NCBI GenBank assembly: GCA_910586095.1
Contig: CAJUHQ010000001.1
Span: forward strand, 79,513-90,056
Reading direction: 5' to 3'
DNA length: 10,544 nt
Source of the DNA: an uncultured Lachnospiraceae bacterium
Lineage (GTDB): Bacteria > Bacillota > Clostridia > Lachnospirales > Lachnospiraceae
Positions 1 to 5,970 of the stretch are shown here, piece by piece. The stretch's first letter is position 1. Each line of letters opens with the position of its first letter. Made by a program: the position numbers and the translations under genes. A model generated the notes under the pieces. That model saw only the letters and a list, made by a program, of their open reading frames with translations, searched no databases and had not been told where the DNA came from.

Positions 1-1
1 A

Positions 2-109
2 TATAAACGTTCATCAGGCATAACCTATCGTCTGTCGGGCCGCATGGCCATCCATACTATGAAAGTCGAAGACTTTTATAGTAGGATCAAAGAACCAGGC
101 ACTTATTGA
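2..109 (+). CDS. C-terminal end of an unidentified protein (partial, 5' end outside window)
   Basis: Only the frame beginning at base 2 stays open through the left edge. It gives 35 residues and a TGA at 107-109. I do not recognise the protein. The tail contains TYRLSGRM followed by KVEDFY, which loosely resembles the end of small winged-helix DNA-binding (excisionase/HTH_17-like) domains, where a basic Gly-Arg turn precedes a short strand and an acidic-aromatic helix; this is a weak guess. The main support for a real gene is the strong intrinsic terminator whose left arm overlaps the stop codon. An internal hairpin (56-67 pairing with 71-82) lies within this tail. The fragment could also be chance open frame. 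Confidence 0.4.
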   Translation, partial: YKRSSGITYRLSGRMAIHTMKVEDFYSRIKEPGTY

Positions 110-143
110 ATTGATTGTTGATCGAATAAGTGTCTGGTTTTTT
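95..143 (+). terminator. Rho-independent terminator of the upstream gene
   Basis: A 13-bp stem is formed by CCAGGCACTTATT (95-107) and AATAAGTGTCTGG (125-137), with one G-U pair and a 17-nt loop. A run of six T follows at 138-143. The stem starts before and closes on the stop codon of the upstream frame, so it isolates the nuclease gene from whatever lies to the left. Confidence 0.85.
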
Positions 144-155
144 ATGACACTTTTC

Positions 156-184
156 TTGTATTTTCCAGTACGATTCAATATAAT
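156..184 (+). promoter_or_regulatory. Candidate sigma-A-type promoter for the nuclease gene
   Basis: A perfect TATAAT -10 box at 179-184 lies 17 bp after a weak -35 box TTGTAT (156-161). It sits just downstream of the terminator and 67 bp upstream of the start codon at 252. The -10 box is good and the -35 box is poor (first three bases match), so this is a plausible but unproven promoter. Confidence 0.45.
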
Positions 185-251
185 AGAAAAAGAGATAATT
201 GACTCAATGATAAAGCTAAGTCACTACTATATTAACCAAGGAGGAAAGTAT

Positions 252-1193
252 ATGAGAAGAAAAAGAATAGGTATGTCCCTTGTCCTTTTAGTTCTATTTT
301 TGGTGTTTGGCAATGCCTGTACATATGAACCAGCCTCTCCCGTTTCAAAAAACGAGACACAAAAAACACAGGGAAGTTCGGGTATACAAGCAACAGAAGC
401 ACTTACTTACGAAGAGGCATCGACCGCCACATATGTGTATACAGGAGAACCGTTTATAGAAATTCATGGAAATATTCCATTTTTTGAGGAGGATGAGTAT
501 ACACAAGAGGCATTTGAGGAATATTCTCCTTTAGATGAGTTAGGACGATGTGGCGTTGCATATGCCAATATATGTACAGAAGTCATGCCAACCGAGGAGA
601 GAGGCTCCATTCGGTCTATAAAGCCAGCTGGATGGCAAAGTGTAAAATATGATGGTTTGATTAATGGAGGGTATCTTTATAATCGCTGTCATTTGATTGC
701 ACATGAATTGAGTGGAGAGGATGCCAACAAACAAAATCTGATTACAGGTACACGGTATATGAATATTGAAGGGATGCTTCCATTTGAAAACGAAGTTGCC
801 CGCTATGTGAAAGATACACAAAATCATGTTTTATATCGTGTTACTCCCATCTATACAGATGATAATCTTTTGGTGGATGGAGTGCTGATTGAAGCATATT
901 CAGTAGAGGATGAAGGCAGCGGGATCTGCTTTTGTATCTTTGCATTTAATGTACAGCCAGGTATTGTGATAGACTATAAGACAGGAGATAGTCATATTGC
1001 AGAGGATGCAAGCAATTCTAATCAAGATGAGGACAAGACAGAGTATATTGTCAATACTGGAACGCAAAAATTTCATGATCCGTCATGTTCGAGCGCGACC
1101 TCTATAAAAGAGCAAAATAAAGAAACAATATATGGAACGCGCGATGAACTGATTCAAAGTGGTTATGAACCATGTGGAAATTGTAAACCATAA
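252..1193 (+). CDS. Exported DNA/RNA non-specific endonuclease with C-terminal Cys-rich (Ada-like) domain
   Basis: This 313-residue protein begins with a basic, hydrophobic signal segment (residues 1-22) ending GNAC. That could be a signal peptidase I site or a poor lipobox at Cys23. A Ser/Thr-rich linker follows. Residues about 60-245 form a nuclease domain of the DNA/RNA non-specific endonuclease (beta-beta-alpha metal, NucA/streptodornase-like) type: the motif NRCHLIA at 144-150 holds the presumed general base His147, and QNLITGTRYMN (161-171) holds Asn residues expected to bind the metal. Residues about 262-313 form a separate small domain with His275, Cys279, Cys308 and Cys311. It resembles the Ada-type zinc-binding module often attached to secreted nucleases. 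Likely role: degradation of extracellular nucleic acid. The start at 252 is chosen over an in-frame TTG at 111 because AAGGAGGAAAG precedes it and the signal peptide begins there. Confidence 0.88.
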   Translation: MRRKRIGMSLVLLVLFLVFGNACTYEPASPVSKNETQKTQGSSGIQATEALTYEEASTATYVYTGEPFIEIHGNIPFFEEDEYTQEAFEEYSPLDELGRCGVAYANICTEVMPTEERGSIRSIKPAGWQSVKYDGLINGGYLYNRCHLIAHELSGEDANKQNLITGTRYMNIEGMLPFENEVARYVKDTQNHVLYRVTPIYTDDNLLVDGVLIEAYSVEDEGSGICFCIFAFNVQPGIVIDYKTGDSHIAEDASNSNQDEDKTEYIVNTGTQKFHDPSCSSATSIKEQNKETIYGTRDELIQSGYEPCGNCKP

Positions 1194-1220
1194 AATGCAG
1201 AACTAAAAAACAGCAATATC

Positions 1221-1290
1221 GCATCTGATGCGGGAGTGATTTTGGGGCGAAAGGACAAGACCAAAAATCACTCCACGTATAGGGCATCAG
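1221..1290 (+). other. Nested long hairpin in the nuclease-GH3 gap
   Basis: An outer stem CTGATGC (1225-1231) / GCATCAG (1284-1290) encloses an inner stem GGAGTGATTTT (1233-1243) / AAAATCACTCC (1264-1274). The closing loop is about 20 nt. On the 3' side only, an unpaired stretch (1275-1283) separates the two stems. There is no T-run after it, so it is not a standard terminator. It may attenuate or process a nuclease-GH3 transcript or stabilise the nuclease 3' end. An 8-bp direct repeat, ATGCGGGA, occurs at 1228-1235 and again at 1299-1306. The rest of the 132-nt gap holds only the GH3 ribosome binding site. Confidence 0.5.
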
Positions 1291-1325
1291 AGGGGATAAT
1301 GCGGGACTAAGAATAAGGAGAAAAA

Positions 1326-2492
1326 ATGTTTGGAAAGAGATTCGTGAAGTGGGGATGTATAGGTGTTGTTGTATTGATGATGTTTTTTCTTGTGCCAGGC
1401 AAAATCAACAATGCAAGTACAATGCCTAATACAGACAGTACAACGCAGACAAATGAGACACAAGACACACAAAAGCAGATCGAGGAGTTGTTAGCAACCA
1501 TGACTCTGCGCGAAAAAATCTGTCAGATGTTGTTTGTGACACCTGAACGTATTGCAGGAGGGACATCGATCACAAAAGTGGATGAGACAGTGGCCGAATC
1601 CATGCGCATATATCCAGTGGGAGGAATTTTGTATTCTGTACAAAATCTAGTAAGTCAGGAACAGACGGCACAAATGATCGCGGATACACAAGCCTTATCG
1701 ACAATTCCACTTTTTATTGCCGCAGATGAGGAAGGGGGAACAGTCAACCGACTGATGAAAAAATTAGGTACCACGTATATTGGTTCTATGTACGATTACA
1801 AGGATCAAGGAGTGGAGATTGCATATCAAAATGCCTATACCATTGCGAGCGATATGGCGTCTATTGGCTTTACGCTAGATTTTGCCCCCGTGGCAGATGT
1901 ATGGTCCAATCCAAAAAATAAGGTCATTGGCAAAAGGGCATACAGTGATGACTATGAAGAGGCAGCAAGATTAGTGAGCACTGCTGTTTCTGGCTTCCAG
2001 GATGGAGGGGTTATGTGTACACTCAAGCACTTTCCTGGACATGGTGATACAGTAGAGGATTCCCACAAAGTGAGTGCGTATGTCAATAAGACAAAAGAAG
2101 AACTTTACGCACAGGAGTTGCAACCATTCGTTTCAGGGATCGCGGCTAACGCAGAGTTTGTTATGATGGGACATGTGATAGTAGATAGTTTAGATCCAGA
2201 AAATCCAGCTTCTTTGTCACCTGTACTGATTCAGGATGTTCTGCGCAAAGATTTGGGATTTGAGGGCGTTGTCATTACAGATGCGCTACAAATGAAAGCA
2301 ATTTCGGATCAATATACAGTGGAGGAAACTGCTATCAAGGCAGTTCTTGCGGGAAATGATATGTTATTGGAACCTGTCAATGTAGAGAGAACCATTGATG
2401 CATTGATGGATGCAGTTGCACAAGGAATAATTAGTGAGGAACGCATTGACGAGAGTGTTCGCAGAATTCTCAAATTAAAAGTAAAAGAGTGA
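1326..2492 (+). CDS. Exported GH3 beta-N-acetylhexosaminidase-type glycosidase (NagZ-like)
   Basis: This 388-residue glycoside hydrolase of family 3 has a single catalytic TIM-barrel domain, as in NagZ-type enzymes, without the second beta-glucosidase domain. The N-terminus (residues 1-30) is basic then hydrophobic, an export signal or anchor, so it probably acts at or outside the membrane. Visible motifs are DEEGG (134-138), KHFPGHGDT (234-242) followed by DSH (245-247), and TDAL with the presumed nucleophile Asp319. The KHFPGHG..DSH loop, with His247 as the acid/base partner of an Asp, is diagnostic of the N-acetylhexosaminidase branch, which removes N-acetylglucosamine from muropeptides or chitin-like glycans. 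Substrate is inferred from the family. AAGGAG ends 5 nt before the ATG. It lies 132 nt after the nuclease gene on the same strand, possibly co-transcribed. Confidence 0.92.
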   Translation: MFGKRFVKWGCIGVVVLMMFFLVPGKINNASTMPNTDSTTQTNETQDTQKQIEELLATMTLREKICQMLFVTPERIAGGTSITKVDETVAESMRIYPVGGILYSVQNLVSQEQTAQMIADTQALSTIPLFIAADEEGGTVNRLMKKLGTTYIGSMYDYKDQGVEIAYQNAYTIASDMASIGFTLDFAPVADVWSNPKNKVIGKRAYSDDYEEAARLVSTAVSGFQDGGVMCTLKHFPGHGDTVEDSHKVSAYVNKTKEELYAQELQPFVSGIAANAEFVMMGHVIVDSLDPENPASLSPVLIQDVLRKDLGFEGVVITDALQMKAISDQYTVEETAIKAVLAGNDMLLEPVNVERTIDALMDAVAQGIISEERIDESVRRILKLKVKE

Positions 2493-2503
2493 TATTATAC
2501 TAA

Positions 2504-2536
2504 AAATTGAGCAGGGAAATTATCCCTGCTCAATTT
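2504..2536. terminator. Hairpin terminator shared by the convergent GH3 and PepSY genes
   Basis: A perfect 14-bp stem, AAATTGAGCAGGGA (2504-2517) and TCCCTGCTCAATTT (2523-2536), has a 5-nt loop. It lies between the stop codons of two converging genes (2492 and 2541). On the minus strand the stem ends in a run of five T, so it is a good intrinsic terminator for the PepSY gene. On the plus strand the tail has only three T, so termination of the GH3 transcript may be less efficient. Confidence 0.75.
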
Positions 2537-2540
2537 GAAA

Positions 2541-3761
2541 TTAGTCAATATCCATTTCTAAAACAGTGCCAGAAGCGGCGTCAATAGTAAATTCATATTC
2601 TCTACCATCTGCATAAAATTCTATTTCATATTCAGTTCTGCCATCATCATAATCGAGTTCTGCCTTCGTAAAAATGGCGGCATCAGCGGAGAGTTTGGCA
2701 TAAGTTAAAGCGATTGTTTTGGCATCTTCCAAAGTAATAACAGAAGTTGGAGTAGTGGCAGAGGGCAAAGTGTTCTGCACCACAGGTTCTTGGGAAGATT
2801 TTAGAATGACACCAGACACACTAATGTCATACTCGTATTTGACAGTGCCTACAATAAAAGTAAATTCATATTCGAGCTGTCCATCATCATAGTCAGTATC
2901 TTCCTTTGTAAAAATAGCAGAGGTAGCATCTACTTGGGCATGGTATAGAGCAACTAGTTTAGCCTGTTCAATGGTAAGAGGTTCCTGTATAGATGGTGCT
3001 GTAGGCAGGCTCTGAGAGACAGAAGTACTAAATTCTTGGGAATATTTTAAAATAGTGCCATCAACTGCGCTGATCTCATACTCGTATTTAATAGATCCAT
3101 TTGTAAATACAAACTCATATTCGACTTTTCCGTAGTCAGAATCGATTTCTGTTTTGGAAAACAGAGTGTTCTCTGTGCCTATACCAGCATGTTGCAAAGC
3201 AATTGATTGAGCTTGTTCTATGGTGATAGAGGATGTACTAGGCAACGTCTGTACTGGCAAGATTCGTTCTTGCGAAAATTTGCGGATAGTTCCATCAGTA
3301 GCATTGATATCATAATCATATTTGATGGTACTACTCATAAATTCAATTTCATATTCGGCAACACCGTCGTGATAGTCGAGTTCTGCCTGAGTAAAAATAA
3401 CTGTATTTTCGTCCATACCAGCATGCAACAATGCAGCATTTTTAGCTTGATCTAAACTAATAGTAGTGGGTTGAGCTGTAATCGTAGCAGATGGGATATT
3501 TTGCCTGGAAGATAAATTTTGTGCTGAAGCACCTTCTGTCTGAATCATTTCTATTTCAGAGGGAGATTCGAGATCTGAAAGTGTAGTTTCAGAGGGCGCT
3601 TCAGAAGGAGGCGTTTCTAAAGTAGTGTTGGAAAATCCATTTGGTGCTACGTTGGTGCAGCCTGCTAGCATAAAGGAAAATATAGCTGCAAAACAACAGA
3701 TTGTACCACGCCAAACGGGCCGTTTCGTTTCGTTCATGTTTTTGGTTTTCATACGCATCAT
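2541..3761 (-). CDS. Lipoprotein with four tandem PepSY-like repeats
   Basis: The protein has about 406 residues. The N-terminus is basic then hydrophobic and ends in the lipobox LAGC (lipidated Cys35), so it is membrane-anchored outside the cell. A Ser/Thr/Glu/Pro-rich linker runs to about residue 98. Four repeats of about 65 residues follow (100-165, 179-244, 262-325, 341-406), each with the pattern I-T-x-(E/D)-Q/D-A-K...A..HA, then A-x-F-T-K, an acidic DY-(D)-DG turn, EYE(I/F)EF, and an I-D/N-A-x-(D)-GT end. This is the PepSY (PF03413) fold, known in peptidase propeptides and wall-associated lipoproteins. Short T/S/P-rich linkers separate the repeats, and repeat 3 lacks one residue before its final strand. 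Function is not known. The start at 3761 is preferred over an ATG at 3773 because GGAG lies 6 nt before it, while nothing precedes 3773. Confidence 0.88.
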   Translation of the reverse strand: MMRMKTKNMNETKRPVWRGTICCFAAIFSFMLAGCTNVAPNGFSNTTLETPPSEAPSETTLSDLESPSEIEMIQTEGASAQNLSSRQNIPSATITAQPTTISLDQAKNAALLHAGMDENTVIFTQAELDYHDGVAEYEIEFMSSTIKYDYDINATDGTIRKFSQERILPVQTLPSTSSITIEQAQSIALQHAGIGTENTLFSKTEIDSDYGKVEYEFVFTNGSIKYEYEISAVDGTILKYSQEFSTSVSQSLPTAPSIQEPLTIEQAKLVALYHAQVDATSAIFTKEDTDYDDGQLEYEFTFIVGTVKYEYDISVSGVILKSSQEPVVQNTLPSATTPTSVITLEDAKTIALTYAKLSADAAIFTKAELDYDDGRTEYEIEFYADGREYEFTIDAASGTVLEMDID

Positions 3762-3917
3762 AATCATCTCCATTTACTCAATAAAGTTGTGTCATTTCTC
3801 AATGCAGACGCTAGATCATACAAATGAATGTGATCTTATGTTTAGATGTCGCGTTAAGAAAAAATCTTGGACTGCTAAGCCATAGTCTTGAAGTTCTAAA
3901 CCATAGCCTTTTGTACA

Positions 3918-3936
3918 GCTTTTTGTTACAAAAAGC
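3918..3936. repeat. Perfect inverted repeat (9-bp arms) in the PepSY leader
   Basis: GCTTTTTGT (3918-3926) and ACAAAAAGC (3928-3936) are perfect inverted copies around a single T. It lies just downstream of the candidate minus-strand promoter, where it could be an operator or an early transcript hairpin. A nested TTTTGTA (3909-3915) / TACAAAA (3927-3933) pair overlaps it. Confidence 0.5.
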
Positions 3937-3943
3937 ATCTCTT

Positions 3944-3991
3944 TATAATTTGATTATAGCGTAGAAGGAAAGAATAATCAAGAAAATTATA
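3944..3991. repeat. Large inverted repeat with back-to-back promoter-like boxes
   Basis: TATAATTTGATTAT (3944-3957) is mirrored by ATAATCAA (3974-3981) plus AATTATA (3985-3991), interrupted by three bases (GAA). The 16-bp centre is unpaired. Because of the symmetry both strands carry a TTGATT box 17 bp from a -10-like box: TATAAT on the minus strand and AATAAT (3973-3978) on the plus strand. The -35 of one strand overlaps the -10 of the other. It could be an operator or a bidirectional promoter. Confidence 0.5.
3953..3981 (-). promoter_or_regulatory. Candidate promoter for the PepSY lipoprotein gene
   Basis: Read on the minus strand, TTGATT (3981-3976) is followed after 17 bp by a perfect TATAAT (3958-3953). 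It would give a leader of about 185 nt before the start at 3761. The -10 box is consensus and the -35 matches four of six bases. Confidence 0.45.
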
Positions 3992-4025
3992 GTTCTTGTT
4001 ATCGATTGGGTTGTACCAAGAACTA
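3990..4025. repeat. 9-bp inverted repeat downstream of the symmetric element
   Basis: TAGTTCTTG (3990-3998) and CAAGAACTA (4017-4025) are perfect inverted copies with an 18-nt centre. It directly abuts the larger inverted repeat. Possible operator or RNA hairpin; only a weak T-rich stretch follows it, so I do not call it a terminator. Confidence 0.4.
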
Positions 4026-4139
4026 GTGTTTTAGAGAGCTACTATAGTTTGCATAGGTGCCTCTATCTTTAATGAAGTAGTATAGTAATGAATAAAATTT
4101 ATTTTGGGCTTGCGTTCTAGGCAGACAATGTTTAAACTA

Positions 4140-4168
4140 TTGATATGGTAATTTTTTATTTGTATCGT
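4140..4168 (+). promoter_or_regulatory. Candidate promoter for the arabinofuranosidase gene
   Basis: TTGATA (4140-4145, five of six bases) is 17 bp from TATCGT (4163-4168, four of six). Transcription would start near 4175, exactly where the repeat-containing leader begins, about 117 nt before the gene. The -10 box is weak, which would fit a regulated promoter. Confidence 0.35.
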
Positions 4169-4173
4169 ATAGA

Positions 4174-4259
4174 GGCAGATGGGAGTTAATGTGAAATTAA
4201 AATTTCACACATCCTGATTGGAGAGCCCGCTAAAGCGGGCAGATGGGAGTTAGTGTGAA
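4174..4259 (+). promoter_or_regulatory. Direct-repeat leader with competing hairpins before the arabinofuranosidase gene
   Basis: A 22-nt sequence at 4174-4195 recurs at 4238-4259 with one difference (A to G). The core is GGCAGATGGGAGTTA followed by TGTGAA. The first copy's end pairs with what follows: TGTGAAATT (4190-4198) with AATTTCACA (4201-4209). Between the copies lies a GC stem, GCCCGC (4225-4230) / GCGGGC (4235-4240), loop TAAA. The second copy's GTGTGAA (4253-4259) can instead pair with TTCACAC (4204-4210), which would break the first stem. No T-run follows any stem. It may be a regulatory leader, but no known riboswitch class is recognised. Confidence 0.45.
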
Positions 4260-4291
4260 GAGGCACTGAGAGGCGAAAAGGAGACAACGAA

Positions 4292-5788
4292 ATGAAAAAG
4301 GCAAAGGTTATTGTGGACAAAAATTTCATACTAGGCGCAGTAGACAAGAGGATCTATGGTTCTTTTATTGAGCATTTGGGCCGCGCCGTATATGAGGGGA
4401 TTTATCAACCTGAAAGTCCCTTTGCGGATGAGCAAGGGGTTCGCAAAGATGTGATTTCATTAATCAAGCAATTAAATGTACCAATTGTACGTTATCCTGG
4501 CGGTAATTTTGTTTCTGGATATCACTGGGAGGATGGTGTTGGTGATAAGAGTACTAGACCTGTCAGAACAGATCTAGCATGGAAGACCTTAGAAACCAAT
4601 CAGTTTGGATTAAACGAGTTTATGGAGTGGACCAAAAAGGCTGATACAGAGGCGATGATGGCCGTAAATTTAGGAACTAGAGGTCCTGAAGATGCAAAAA
4701 ATCTTGTGGAGTATTGCAATCATCCAGGCGGAGCCTTGTATAGTGATATGAGAAAGCAGCACGGATACAACACTCCACATGATATCAAAGTTTGGTGTCT
4801 GGGAAATGAGATGGATGGTCCGTGGCAGATGGGACATAAGACAGCAAAGGAGTATGGGCGGATTGCTGCGGAGGCAGGCCGCATTATGAAAATGGTGGAT
4901 TCCTCTATTGAGCTAGTTGCTTGTGGCAGCTCTAACTATGGAATGGAAACATTTGGGTACTGGGAGGATGCTGTTCTAGAGGAATGTTATGAGCAGATAG
5001 ACTATCTTTCTCTACATCAATATTATGGAAATGAGGAAAACAATGCATCTGAGTTTTTGGCCAATACGGTGGCAATGGATCAATTCATTTGTTCTGTAAT
5101 CTCTATCTGTGACAGTGTAAGGGCAAGAAAAAAGAAACAAAAATATATCAATTTATCCTTTGATGAATGGAATGTGTGGTATCATTCTCATGAACAGGAT
5201 AAAAAGATCGCGCCTTGGAGTGTGGCACCACATTTGTTGGAGGATGTCTATAATTTTGAAGATGCATTGTTGGTAGCTGGAATCATGATTACTATGTTGC
5301 GTCATGCGGATCGCATAAAAATGGCTTGCCTTGCACAGCTAGTAAATGTAATTGCGCCAATTATGACATCAGATACTGGGGCGTGGAAACAGACAATATA
5401 CTATCCGTTTGAACTTATCAGTAATTATGGGCGCGGGAGTGTTTTGAATACTTTGGTAGAGTGTTCTGTATATGAGAGTCAATATGGAGATGCGCCGTTC
5501 TTAGATTGTGTATTAGTGTGGAATGAAGAAAAAGAGAACATAGTATTGTTTGCGGTAAACAAAAGCTTGGACGAGGATATGAAGATTACGTGTGACCTCA
5601 GACAATTTGAAGGGTATACGATTAAGAAACATATTGTGTTGACACATTCTGATCTTAAGGCTGAGAACACAGAGGCACATCCTGATGAAGTGTGTCCTTC
5701 AGAGAATGGAAAATCTTCTATAGAAAATGGAGTAGTGACAGCACAGCTTCCTGATAAAAGTTTTCATGTGATTGTGTTAGCAAAATAG
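4292..5788 (+). CDS. abfA: Intracellular GH51 alpha-L-arabinofuranosidase
   Basis: This 498-residue enzyme releases terminal alpha-L-arabinofuranose from arabino-oligosaccharides derived from plant arabinan or arabinoxylan. Its length is close to the roughly 500 residues of characterised GH51 enzymes. There is no signal peptide, so it works in the cytosol on imported oligosaccharides. The N-terminal (beta/alpha)8 barrel carries YGSFIEHLGRAVYEGIY (22-38) and VRYPGGNF (66-73). The acid/base is Glu173 in WCLGNEMDGPWQ (168-179) and the nucleophile is Glu292 in LSFDEWNVWY (288-297). These are placed almost exactly as the E175/E294 pair of the Geobacillus enzyme. A beta-sandwich domain from about 385 to the end completes the family architecture. 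AAGGAG lies 8 nt before the ATG. It appears to be a single-gene unit; no arabinose transporter or isomerase lies beside it. Confidence 0.95.
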   Translation: MKKAKVIVDKNFILGAVDKRIYGSFIEHLGRAVYEGIYQPESPFADEQGVRKDVISLIKQLNVPIVRYPGGNFVSGYHWEDGVGDKSTRPVRTDLAWKTLETNQFGLNEFMEWTKKADTEAMMAVNLGTRGPEDAKNLVEYCNHPGGALYSDMRKQHGYNTPHDIKVWCLGNEMDGPWQMGHKTAKEYGRIAAEAGRIMKMVDSSIELVACGSSNYGMETFGYWEDAVLEECYEQIDYLSLHQYYGNEENNASEFLANTVAMDQFICSVISICDSVRARKKKQKYINLSFDEWNVWYHSHEQDKKIAPWSVAPHLLEDVYNFEDALLVAGIMITMLRHADRIKMACLAQLVNVIAPIMTSDTGAWKQTIYYPFELISNYGRGSVLNTLVECSVYESQYGDAPFLDCVLVWNEEKENIVLFAVNKSLDEDMKITCDLRQFEGYTIKKHIVLTHSDLKAENTEAHPDEVCPSENGKSSIENGVVTAQLPDKSFHVIVLAK

Positions 5789-5811
5789 GATTGTCTTAAG
5801 ATAGAAACAAA

Positions 5812-5859
5812 GCGAACGTCGTTCGAACCGAACGTTGTTCAAACCGAACGTTGTTCGCT
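5812..5859. repeat. Three tandem 16-bp palindromic units after abfA
   Basis: Units at 5812-5827 (GCGAACGTCGTTCGAA), 5828-5843 (CCGAACGTTGTTCAAA) and 5844-5859 (CCGAACGTTGTTCGCT) each contain the inverted half-sites GAAC and GTTC around a 3-nt centre. Units 1 and 3 also pair with each other as a 15-bp stem (5811-5825 with 5845-5859) with one mismatch and one G-U pair. An outer 8-bp stem, TTAAGATA (5796-5803) / TATCTTAA (5877-5884), encloses the cluster. There is no T-run after the stem. It may be an operator array or a transcript-end hairpin for abfA. Confidence 0.6.
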
Positions 5860-5883
5860 ATATAAATTTAAGTTATTATCTTA

Positions 5884-5897
5884 ACAAACATGTTTGT
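5884..5897. promoter_or_regulatory. Perfect 14-bp palindrome upstream of the GNAT gene
   Basis: ACAAACATGTTTGT is its own reverse complement. It sits 73 bp before the GNAT start, in the size and position range of a dimeric repressor operator. No clear promoter boxes could be assigned with it, and the cognate regulator is not in the window. Confidence 0.4.
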
Positions 5898-5970
5898 AAT
5901 GTAAATTGAGATTTATTTGAAGGTAATGTGTATGTATTATATATGATCTGAAAGGAGTATGGTTATAGAA

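Larger units (their letters stand above)
3762..4291. other. Gene-free divergent regulatory region
   Basis: These 530 bases separate the divergent PepSY and arabinofuranosidase genes. No convincing coding frame is present on either strand. The stretch holds promoter-like sequences for both directions, at least three inverted repeats (3918-3936, 3944-3991, 3990-4025) and a repeat-containing leader (4174-4259). Part 3762-3900 is AT-rich and probably the long 5' untranslated region of the PepSY gene; it contains two near-copies of CTAARCCATAG about 20 bases apart. Part 4030-4135 shows nothing clear beyond GCCTCTAT (4059-4066), which is complementary to ATAGAGGC at 4169-4176. Confidence 0.6.

Noticed and set aside
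111..251. Extended start of the nuclease at a TTG (111), adding 47 residues
   Set aside because: The added part overlaps the terminator loop and promoter, has no ribosome binding site, and the signal peptide begins at the ATG at 252 after AAGGAGGAAAG.
540..827. Minus-strand open frame inside the nuclease gene
   Set aside because: It lies wholly within a well-supported gene, has no recognisable domain and no ribosome binding site; similar opposite-strand frames in the GH3, PepSY, arabinofuranosidase, GNAT and fusA genes were dismissed for the same reasons.
1221..1290. Known riboswitch
   Set aside because: I could not match the stem and loop sequences to any riboswitch consensus, and neither flanking gene fits an obvious ligand.
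3909..3936. AraR operator controlling abfA
   Set aside because: Only one half-site (TTTGTAC) resembles the Bacillus AraR consensus; the other half is shifted, and the site lies over 200 bp from the likely abfA promoter.
5812..5859. LexA-type SOS boxes
   Set aside because: The Gram-positive LexA site needs GAAC and GTTC separated by four bases; here the separation is three in all units, and the neighbouring genes are not SOS genes.
5812..5859. CRISPR array
   Set aside because: The units are 16 bp and directly adjacent with no spacers, and no cas genes are present.
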